Positions 1 through 5,289 of a DNA stretch of 5,289 nucleotides are shown here, piece after piece (the first letter of the stretch is position 1; every line of letters starts with the position of its first letter). The notes under the pieces were generated by a model that saw nothing but the letters and a program-made list of their open reading frames with translations, had not been told where the DNA came from and searched no databases. A program made the translations under genes and the position numbers. Source of the DNA: an uncultured Steroidobacter sp. GTDB taxonomy: Bacteria; Pseudomonadota; Gammaproteobacteria; Steroidobacterales; Steroidobacteraceae. The stretch spans positions 1 through 5,289 of the forward strand of contig CAMLEO010000389.1 in NCBI GenBank assembly GCA_946478975.1, given 5' to 3'.

Positions 1-58
1 TCACACAGCCGGCCTGTAGCGGCTGCTCAAAAAAACATTCGCTGTTGGGGAAAATGTC

Positions 59-3000
59 ATGTCAACGTCGCTCATACGCGGCGCGCTACGATCATCCATT
101 CGTAGTGCGCTCGGCCTGCTGTCTTCGTTTGCAGTGTGCTCATTGGCTCACGGTCAGGACTCGTCGTCCGCGCAGCCCAGGCTCGAAGAAGTTGTCGTCA
201 CCGGCTATCGCGCATCGCTGGTCAGTGCGCTGGACGCCAAACGTGCATCCAATGAAATGGTGGACGTGATCAACGCGGAGGATATTGCCAGCTTTCCGGA
301 CGCCAACCTGGCCGAGTCGCTGCAGCGTCTGCCCGGCGTCTCGATCGATCGTGAGAACGGCGAAGGACGTTCCATCACAGTCCGTGGCCTCGGCGGCGAT
401 TTCACTGCCGTGCGCCTCAACGGCATCGATGCTCTGTCTACCGCGGGCGGCAACGAGTCCGGCGCCGCTCCCAACCGCAGCCGCGGCTTTGATTTCAACA
501 CCTTCGCGTCCGACCTGTTCAGTTCGCTCAAGGTCCAGAAGACCGCATCGGCTGCAACCGAAGAAGGCTCGCTGGGCGCGACCATCGACATGACCACCGG
601 CAGGCCGCTGGATTACGGTGCACGTAAACTCGCGTTTTCAACGGAAGGCGCCTACTTCGACAACGGCGGGCACGTCAGCCCGCGCTTGTCGGGCCTCGCT
701 TCGGATACCTGGTTCGGCAACACACTCGGCGCGCTCGTCTCTGTTTCATATGCCGAACGCGATTCCAGCATCACGGGTTATCAGCGCAATCCCGGCGTGT
801 TCGACTATCACTATCGCCAGTCTCAACACCTGGGCAAGACGCCGAATACGTTCGGCTTTGCGCAGCCGGGCGTCGGCCCCGGCGGAACATTCGGTTCGAA
901 CCCCGCGGCGTATGCGCTGCTCGATACGGAAACGATCATTCCGGCGCTCGGTACGCTGAGCCGCCAGGATCTTGCGTATGAGCGGCTGGGCGCGACCGGC
1001 ACGCTGCAATGGCGCCTCGACGACAAGACGCTGATCACCGCGGACTACGTGTATTCGACCTTCGAGCAGGAGATCACCAGCTACCAGATGACCACGATCG
1101 GTTTGAACCGCAACGGCACGAATTCGCGCGCGCAGATTCTCACTGGTCCGAATGGCTTGCGTGCCGCCGGAACCGCCAACGGCAATGCGGATCGTCGTGC
1201 TGTCTATGTTCGCTGTGATCAATCCGCCACGATCGACTGCGGCCAGACGCTCAACGGCACGACGTTGGTGCCGGGCATGCTGTTCAGTTACAACCCCAAC
1301 AACCTGGATCCGTACGACTATTACAACCGGCCCACCTCGCCGGGTTACATTCCAAACCCAAACGGCATCGCCAACTATGAAGCATTGCTGGGCAGGCCGG
1401 GAACGCAACTGATCGACGCCCACGTCAACGAATTCAATCAGGCCGATTACCTGCGACTGGACAATGTCGATTGGCGCAACGCCTCCGACTGGTCGCAAAA
1501 CGACACGCACTTCAGCCAGTTCTCCATCAACGCCAGCCACGAGTTCACAGACCGTTTTCGAAGCAGCCTCGTGGTCGGCAAATCGAAATCGCAGTTCGAC
1601 GGCGTCGGCCTGCTGGCCGAGTTCAATGCGCTGGATCGCGACGGTTTCGTTTATGACGAGCGCGGCGGCGGCAAAATGCCGGTCTACCAGTTGGGCTTCG
1701 ATCCCGCCGACGCTTCCAATTGGGATCTCGTCAAGGGACTATCGACGATTCGTTACGTCAACCGCAGTGTGGACAACAGCTTCGAAACTGCGCGGCTGGA
1801 GTTCGACGTCGACGTGGTCCAGGGTTTCACCGTCAACTTCGGCGGCACGGCCCGCGTGTATGAATATGAAAACGCCGAGGCACGGCGTAACAACACCATT
1901 GAGGCGATCAATCCGACCCTGCGCGAGGCCGGGCTCACGATCCAGCAACTCGGACGCAACGTGGATTTCGGTACCGGTCTGAGTCTGCCCGCAGGCACGC
2001 CGACCTCGTGGTTTGCGCCGGACATCGACGCGTTCAGGTCGAGTTTTGGCATCGATTGCAATTGTATCAATCGCTGGGCCGATTTTCGGGGCGGCGCCGA
2101 CGCGCGGCAGGCGAATGCAATCAAAGAAACCAGCAACAGCTTCTATCTGCAGGGCTCGTTCGATGTTGATGTTCTAGGTCGCGCACTGCGCGGCAATGTC
2201 GGTGTTCGCTATGCCAAGACCGATGTGGAAGGCAGCGGCGTGATCGGCACGCTGCCGGTGACAGCGAACAACGATTACGACGATACGCTGCCGTCGCTGA
2301 ACGTCAGTTATGAAATCGTCCCGGATGTGCTGGTGAGAGTCGCCGCTGCCAAAGTCATGTCGCGCCCGCTGCTCGGCAACTTGACGCCAGGGAGCACGGC
2401 GTTCACGACCACGTGCACTGCATTTGGAACTTCACCCAATGAAGTTTGTGCCCCTGGCAGCAGCGTTCCTGGCGTGACCATGGGCAATCCTTATCTCAAG
2501 CCGTTCCGCGCCAACAACTACGATCTGAGCGTCGAGTGGTACTTTGCAGAAGGCGGCGTCGTATCGGTGGCGGGATTCCGCAAGGACATCGGCTCGTATC
2601 CGCAGCAGCTGCTGGGCAGCGGGCCATTGTCATCGGCGCTCAAGGGCGCTGCGTATGATCAACTCGTCGAATCCCTGGTGGCTGCCGGAACCACGGCGGG
2701 CACACGTGCTCTCGCCAATTACACTCAGGCGGGCGGTGAATGGGCTATTCGGCAGTTTCGCGATTCGCCCGGCGGCAAGATCGAGGGCGTCGAGGTGTCC
2801 TATCAACAGAATCTCAGTTTCCTGCCGGCGCCGTTCGACCGCTTCGGCCTGCAAGCCAATTACACGCACATCGATTCGGAGTTGAGCTATATCACCAATG
2901 GCGACACCGGTGCGTCGGTGTCCGCGCCGTGGAGCAATGTTTCGCCGGATGCCTTCAACGCGACGATTTTCTACGAGGCGGATGCGTGGGAGGTGCGGTT

Positions 3001-3313
3001 TTCAGGTGCGTTCCGCAAGGAATATATCCGGCAGTTCCCGATCGCCACCGGCACGTGCGACGTCGGCACCACGACTCTGAATGGCGGGCCCTGCAACTCG
3101 CCGGTGTTCGCCGACTTCCTCGGCACGGACGACACGTTCAATCTGGACGCTTCTGCGTCCCTGCAGGTGAGCAAGATCCTGAAAGTTACCGCCGAGGCGC
3201 TCAACCTCACCAATCAGACGATCGATCGTTGGATGTACGGCGATCACCACCTGGCGCAGACGTACGGCAGTACCGGCAGGGTGTATTCGCTGGGCGTGCG
3301 GGCGACGTTCTGA
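59..3313 (+). CDS. TonB-dependent outer-membrane receptor, Xanthomonas/Caulobacter type, likely oligosaccharide importer
   Basis: This is an outer-membrane active transporter: a barrel closed by a plug and energised by TonB-ExbB-ExbD. Residues 1 to about 33 form a signal peptide (Arg-rich start, hydrophobic core, AHGQ near the cleavage site). A TonB box, EEVVVTGY, lies at 43-50. The plug, about 63-180, shows FPDANLAESLQRLPGVSIDR, ITVRGL and VRLNGI, the pattern of the TIGR01782 (TonB-Xanth-Caul) group. The barrel fills the rest, with the family-typical NPYLKPFRANNYDLSVEWYF at 810-829, and ends RVYSLGVRATF with the terminal Phe needed for outer-membrane insertion. At 1084 residues it is at the long end for the group. 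The ATG at 59 follows GGGGAA (47-52) with a 6-base spacer and gives a proper signal peptide; the ATG at 54 is out of frame. Cysteines after the signal peptide occur only as four close pairs (386/394, 667/669, 786/797, 1000/1012). The downstream esterase suggests a pectin-derived ligand, but the sequence alone does not prove substrate. The family assignment is firm. Confidence 0.96.
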   Translation: MSTSLIRGALRSSIRSALGLLSSFAVCSLAHGQDSSSAQPRLEEVVVTGYRASLVSALDAKRASNEMVDVINAEDIASFPDANLAESLQRLPGVSIDRENGEGRSITVRGLGGDFTAVRLNGIDALSTAGGNESGAAPNRSRGFDFNTFASDLFSSLKVQKTASAATEEGSLGATIDMTTGRPLDYGARKLAFSTEGAYFDNGGHVSPRLSGLASDTWFGNTLGALVSVSYAERDSSITGYQRNPGVFDYHYRQSQHLGKTPNTFGFAQPGVGPGGTFGSNPAAYALLDTETIIPALGTLSRQDLAYERLGATGTLQWRLDDKTLITADYVYSTFEQEITSYQMTTIGLNRNGTNSRAQILTGPNGLRAAGTANGNADRRAVYVRCDQSATIDCGQTLNGTTLVPGMLFSYNPNNLDPYDYYNRPTSPGYIPNPNGIANYEALLGRPGTQLIDAHVNEFNQADYLRLDNVDWRNASDWSQNDTHFSQFSINASHEFTDRFRSSLVVGKSKSQFDGVGLLAEFNALDRDGFVYDERGGGKMPVYQLGFDPADASNWDLVKGLSTIRYVNRSVDNSFETARLEFDVDVVQGFTVNFGGTARVYEYENAEARRNNTIEAINPTLREAGLTIQQLGRNVDFGTGLSLPAGTPTSWFAPDIDAFRSSFGIDCNCINRWADFRGGADARQANAIKETSNSFYLQGSFDVDVLGRALRGNVGVRYAKTDVEGSGVIGTLPVTANNDYDDTLPSLNVSYEIVPDVLVRVAAAKVMSRPLLGNLTPGSTAFTTTCTAFGTSPNEVCAPGSSVPGVTMGNPYLKPFRANNYDLSVEWYFAEGGVVSVAGFRKDIGSYPQQLLGSGPLSSALKGAAYDQLVESLVAAGTTAGTRALANYTQAGGEWAIRQFRDSPGGKIEGVEVSYQQNLSFLPAPFDRFGLQANYTHIDSELSYITNGDTGASVSAPWSNVSPDAFNATIFYEADAWEVRFSGAFRKEYIRQFPIATGTCDVGTTTLNGGPCNSPVFADFLGTDDTFNLDASASLQVSKILKVTAEALNLTNQTIDRWMYGDHHLAQTYGSTGRVYSLGVRATF

Positions 3314-3342
3314 TCGCAGGCAGGCGTGTGAGTCGAGAGTCT

Positions 3343-3372
3343 GCCCCTTCCCTCGGTCGCGAGGGGAGGGGC
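3343..3372 (+). promoter_or_regulatory. Strong intercistronic hairpin between receptor and esterase genes
   Basis: A 13-base left arm (3343-3355, GCCCCTTCCCTCG) pairs with 3360-3372 (CGAGGGGAGGGGC) around a 4-base loop (GTCG). All 13 positions pair, with one G-T wobble at 3349/3366. No run of T follows; the next bases are TCAGCTGCAG, so it is not a standard intrinsic terminator. It lies 29 bases after the receptor stop codon and 14 bases before the esterase Shine-Dalgarno. The likely roles are protecting the 3' end of the receptor transcript, partial attenuation between the two genes, or simply being one copy of a dispersed REP-like intergenic palindrome. The hairpin itself is certain; its function is inferred. 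Confidence 0.6.
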
Positions 3373-3386
3373 TCAGCTGCAGTCGC

Positions 3387-3400
3387 AGGAGATTTCCTTG
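3387..3400 (+). promoter_or_regulatory. Shine-Dalgarno that selects a TTG start for the esterase
   Basis: AGGAGA at 3387-3392 sits 5 bases before TTG at 3398-3400. The only nearby in-frame alternative, ATG at 3410, would be 17 bases away, which is too far. Starting at TTG also adds a Lys right after the initiator (MKNLMF...), giving the signal peptide its normal positively charged N-terminus. A TTG start usually lowers translation initiation compared with ATG. Confidence 0.7.
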
Positions 3401-4339
3401 AAAAATTTGATGTTCGTTGTTTGGGCTTTATGGGCTGCGACGGCAGCCAGCCAGGTAGCGGCCGCCGAGGAGAACGATCCGCGCTCCGCGATTGTTCGCC
3501 ATTCCGACCGACCCGCGCTGTTCGTTGCAGGCGATTCCACTGCGGCGCCGAGTCCGAAGGAACAGCAGGAGGGTTGGGGCACGCCGTTCGCCGATTATTT
3601 TGACGTTGCCAGAATCGATGTGATCAACGTCGCGCGCGGCGGTCGCAGCAGCCGCACCTTCATCACCGAAGGCCATTGGGAACGGCTGATCGAGCAGGTC
3701 CGGCCGGGAGACATCGTGCTGATCCAGTTCGGTCACAACGATGCCGGTGCGCTCAACGAGGAGCCGCCTGGCTCTACACGGCCTTTGCGTGCCCGCGGCA
3801 CAATTCCGGGCATCGGCGAAGAGACGCAGGAGATCGACAACGTAATCACCGGCCGGCACGAGGTCGTGCATTCGTTCGGGTGGTACCTGCGGAAGATGAT
3901 TGCCGATGTGCGTGAGCGCGGCGCCACGCCCATTCTGTTATCGCTTACGCTGCGAAATCGCTGGAGCGACGGCCGTATCGAATGCGGCGCCGGCGACTAT
4001 CGCCGCTGGATTGCTCAGGTCGCCAACGCCGCGGGAGTGCAGTTTATCGACCTGTCGCGCATTCTCGCTGATCGCTATCAAACATTGGGCCCAGCGGCGG
4101 TGAACGGCTTTTTCCCCCTCGACGACGTTCACACCAACGACTCGGGCGCCCGGCTCACTGCAGAGACCGTGGTCGGCGCTCTGCAAAGGCTCGATGGCAA
4201 ATCATTCGCGTCGATGCTGTCGGAGAAGGGGCGCACGGTTGCAGTGGAACCTCAACCGAGCACAGCAGAAGGCGTCAGCGCGGATTGCGCGTCGATCGTT
4301 GCGCCAGCCACTTTGCCAGCGCCGGAGCGGCACCAATGA
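3398..4339 (+). CDS. Secreted SGNH/GDSL esterase, probable rhamnogalacturonan acetylesterase (CE12)
   Basis: This enzyme likely removes acetyl esters from the galacturonic acid residues of rhamnogalacturonan I, exposing the backbone to lyases and hydrolases. Residues 1 to about 23 form a signal peptide (hydrophobic core, then ASQVAAA), so it should act in the periplasm or outside. SGNH landmarks are all present: block I FVAGDSTAA with nucleophile Ser47; block II NVARGGRSSRTF (78-88) with an oxyanion Gly; block III QFGHNDAG with Asn114; and block V LDDVHTNDSGA with Asp242 and His245 in the DxxH arrangement. The GDST start, GGRSSRTF and FGHND are the form seen in CE12 acetylesterases rather than general lipases. 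At 313 residues it is slightly long because of a tail (about 286-313) after the catalytic fold, rich in Ala, Pro and Ser. There are only two cysteines, Cys196 and Cys297, the latter in the tail. It follows the receptor by 84 bases on the same strand, so co-transcription is likely. The fold is certain; the exact polysaccharide is inferred. Confidence 0.92.
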   Translation: MKNLMFVVWALWAATAASQVAAAEENDPRSAIVRHSDRPALFVAGDSTAAPSPKEQQEGWGTPFADYFDVARIDVINVARGGRSSRTFITEGHWERLIEQVRPGDIVLIQFGHNDAGALNEEPPGSTRPLRARGTIPGIGEETQEIDNVITGRHEVVHSFGWYLRKMIADVRERGATPILLSLTLRNRWSDGRIECGAGDYRRWIAQVANAAGVQFIDLSRILADRYQTLGPAAVNGFFPLDDVHTNDSGARLTAETVVGALQRLDGKSFASMLSEKGRTVAVEPQPSTAEGVSADCASIVAPATLPAPERHQ

Positions 4340-4466
4340 CGATGAGCAGACGGACGAACTGCGATGCCAGGATCAGGGGCAACGATACATTCGTGTTGGC
4401 GGCGATGACGACTGCAGCGTCGATACCTCCGGGGCACATCGGCTCAGTCTCGCCGATTCTAGGTGC
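4275..4466 (-). pseudogene. Truncated 3' remnant of an AbrB-type membrane protein gene
   Basis: The minus-strand frame ending in TGA (4275-4277) encodes CPGGIDAAVV, then a polar turn, then LPLILASQFVRLLIVIGAAP and ALAKWLAQR. This matches the end of the second repeat of AbrB-type inner-membrane proteins (PF05145, TIGR03082; older label putative ammonia monooxygenase). In that family a PGG(L/I)D motif precedes a VIA... helix and a final helix with (Q/H)..RLL.V...P..A+. Full-length members have about 350 residues in two repeats; only about 50 survive here. Upstream in the same frame, before residue EPMCPGG, the translation turns polar and unlike the family, so the gene is cut somewhere around 4440-4470. 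An internal ATG (4437-4439) could start a 54-residue fragment, but no function is expected. The 3' end overlaps the esterase end by 65 bases, tail to tail. The assignment rests on motif recognition, not on a search. Confidence 0.7.
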
Positions 4467-4546
4467 TCGTTTCAGCTGAAGATGGCCTTTTGCCGTCTGA
4501 TCCGCAGACAATCGCAGAGCGCACAAATACCCTGTGCATGACGGAC
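4467..4546. other. Short non-coding junction stretch with two small inverted repeats
   Basis: Neither strand shows a plausible gene between the AbrB remnant and the Shine-Dalgarno of the next gene. Two small inverted repeats are visible: GTCTG (4495-4499) with CAGAC (4505-4509), 5-base loop; and GCACA (4521-4525) with TGTGC (4533-4537), 7-base loop. The second lies just upstream of the ribosome binding site, where an operator or leader hairpin could sit, but 5-base arms easily arise by chance. I see no convincing -35/-10 pair, insertion-sequence end or tRNA-derived attachment site. A promoter for the rightward gene must lie in or just before this stretch if that gene is transcribed independently. 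Confidence 0.3.
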
Positions 4547-4565
4547 AAGGAGCAATGGGGCCATG
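4547..4565 (+). promoter_or_regulatory. Shine-Dalgarno and start of the right-edge gene
   Basis: AAGGAG at 4547-4552 is a near-perfect ribosome binding sequence. The ATG at 4563 is 10 bases downstream, slightly long but workable, and opens the long frame. A closer ATG at 4555 leads in another frame only to a stop at 4738-4740 after 61 codons of Arg/Pro/Ser-rich translation, so 4563 is the preferred start. Confidence 0.6.
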
Positions 4566-5289
4566 CAAACACTCACCGCGAAACAGATCGCCGCCGAAAT
4601 CCGCCAACATTTTCCCCATTTCGCAACGGAGCGCTTCGCCAATGACCAGGAAATATTTGGCGCCGCGAGAACCGGTGCCAAAGGGGGCAGCAGCGACACT
4701 CGGGTTGGTTCCGACGTGCTGCATGATTTCTGTCAGATAGGGGCTTTGTTGACTGATGCAGGAGTGTGCCGTCGGCATCTTGCAACCCTCGACCAACTGT
4801 TACGCAGCGAGTTGGGAATCCAGCCGCGGAATGTGCCGGCTCTCACGCCTCTGCAGCCGAATAGCGCGGCGCCAGGAATGAACGTGCCGAACAACAAGGG
4901 AATGAGCCGGGACCAATTTATCGAAGCGGTCGTGGACGAATTTGTCCGGTGGCGCCAGACGCCAGAAGGCAAAAAGTATGCAATGAAGTTCAACGGAGTG
5001 CTGCAGCGGGTCTTGCAACGGCAAGAGGACCGCTTCGGCTTCAACGGGGCGGAGCCGGAAGATGAATCTGCGGTTGTTCCTTTGGCGCCCTCCGCCAAGT
5101 TGAAAAAACCAGGCCAGACGCCTGTGTTGACGGGTTTCGTCATTCCTGCGGACTTCAACAAGTACCTGCTCGAGCAGAAGCGGCATTGGAAAGATCCGGG
5201 CGCCAGGCTGACGCACGGCGAGTTCACGCATCGCTTGCAGTGGTGGATCGTCATCCAGGAGAAGCTTGCTGGGGACCAGGCCAGGTACC
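4563..5289 (+). CDS. Unidentified cytosolic-type protein, 5' part only (runs off the right edge)
   Basis: The frame is open for 242 codons with no stop before the window ends, so the C-terminus is missing. I do not recognise the family with confidence. No signal peptide or membrane helix is visible. The layout looks modular: an N-terminal helical region at about 1-88 (starting MQTLTAKQIAAEIRQHFPHF), a Pro/Asn-rich linker at about 89-112, a helical block at about 113-160 (SRDQFIEAVVDEFVRW, then EGKKYAMKFNGVLQRVLQRQ), a loose acidic then Lys/Pro-rich linker at about 161-187, and a third region from about 188 containing WKDPGA and HGEFTHRLQWW (209-228), which look conserved. I have only a weak association of this last pattern with proteins labelled LirA/MavJ-like effectors, not enough to name it. 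Third-position G/C is lower than in the receptor and esterase (70 of 107 codons counted by hand, against 36 of 40 and 17 of 20). It begins just beyond a truncated AbrB gene on the other strand, consistent with acquired DNA. Minus-strand frames here are Arg/Cys-rich shadows. Confidence 0.72.
   Translation, partial: MQTLTAKQIAAEIRQHFPHFATERFANDQEIFGAARTGAKGGSSDTRVGSDVLHDFCQIGALLTDAGVCRRHLATLDQLLRSELGIQPRNVPALTPLQPNSAAPGMNVPNNKGMSRDQFIEAVVDEFVRWRQTPEGKKYAMKFNGVLQRVLQRQEDRFGFNGAEPEDESAVVPLAPSAKLKKPGQTPVLTGFVIPADFNKYLLEQKRHWKDPGARLTHGEFTHRLQWWIVIQEKLAGDQARY

Noticed and set aside
122..151. Cys27 in the receptor signal peptide as a lipoprotein box
   Set aside because: The residues before it are FAV, with Val rather than Gly/Ala/Ser at the position before Cys, and a normal cleavage region follows at AHGQ.
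746..1540. Long minus-strand open frame (264 codons) inside the receptor gene
   Set aside because: It lies fully antisense to the well-supported receptor. Its Val/Arg/Ala-rich translation shows no recognisable motif, as expected from GC-rich coding DNA read backwards.
3343..3372. Hairpin as a classical intrinsic terminator
   Set aside because: No T-run follows the stem on either strand, and the next gene on the same strand begins 26 bases later.
2740..3603. Plus-strand open frame of 287 codons bridging the receptor end, the gap and the esterase start
   Set aside because: It runs out of frame through two confidently identified genes and its translation is Arg/Gly-rich without motifs, so it is a reading-frame shadow.
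4336..4479. ATGA overlap at the esterase stop suggesting a translationally coupled small gene
   Set aside because: The frame from ATG at 4336 encodes only 47 residues, lies antisense to the AbrB remnant and shows no family features, so the overlap is probably chance.
4495..4537. Two 5-base inverted repeats as an integron, phage or transposon recombination site
   Set aside because: The arms are too short, the loops differ, and no attC-like GTTRRRY core, target duplication or tRNA piece is visible.
4733..5254. Minus-strand open frames (173 and 143 codons) opposite the right-edge gene
   Set aside because: Their translations are Arg/Cys/Ser-rich with no motif or convincing ribosome binding site. 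The opposite-strand frame is longer, has AAGGAG upstream and shows domain-like segmentation.
5284..5289. Window ends exactly on GGTACC
   Set aside because: This could hint at a cloning end, but a single six-base site at an arbitrary window edge carries no weight.

Overview
The window is high-GC DNA, probably from a proteobacterium. The best clue is the first gene, an outer-membrane TonB-dependent receptor of the Xanthomonas/Caulobacter type (TIGR01782-like). These receptors are abundant in plant-polymer-degrading Xanthomonadales, Steroidobacter-like Gammaproteobacteria, Caulobacterales and Sphingomonadales. I cannot fix the genus from this sequence.

Positions 59-3313 (+) encode the receptor, 1084 residues with a signal peptide, a TonB box, a plug domain and a C-terminal barrel ending in Phe. 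After an 84-base gap holding a strong GC-rich hairpin (3343-3372), positions 3398-4339 (+) encode a secreted SGNH/GDSL esterase. It has the hallmarks of rhamnogalacturonan acetylesterases (CE12) and most likely starts at TTG. The two genes look like part of a pectin (rhamnogalacturonan-I) utilisation locus: the receptor would import oligosaccharides and the esterase would remove acetyl groups that block further depolymerisation in the periplasm. This pairing is an inference from adjacency.

The esterase is followed by a break in the locus. On the minus strand, about 4275-4466, lies the last ~50 residues of an AbrB-type membrane protein (PF05145 / TIGR03082 family). The rest of that gene is absent, so it is a truncated remnant, and its 3' end overlaps the 3' end of the esterase tail to tail. 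Beyond it, 4467-4562 is a short non-coding stretch with two tiny inverted repeats and a good Shine-Dalgarno sequence. From 4563 (+) an open frame of at least 242 codons runs off the right edge. I cannot name it confidently. It looks multidomain with Pro/Asn- and acidic-rich linkers, lacks a signal peptide, and uses noticeably less G/C at third codon positions than the two metabolic genes.

The simplest reading is an ancestral nutrient-uptake locus on the left, a scar at about 4440-4480 where the AbrB gene was truncated, and a possibly acquired accessory segment on the right. Only the first gene of that segment is visible. If an undescribed system exists here, it most likely begins at 4563 and continues outside the window.
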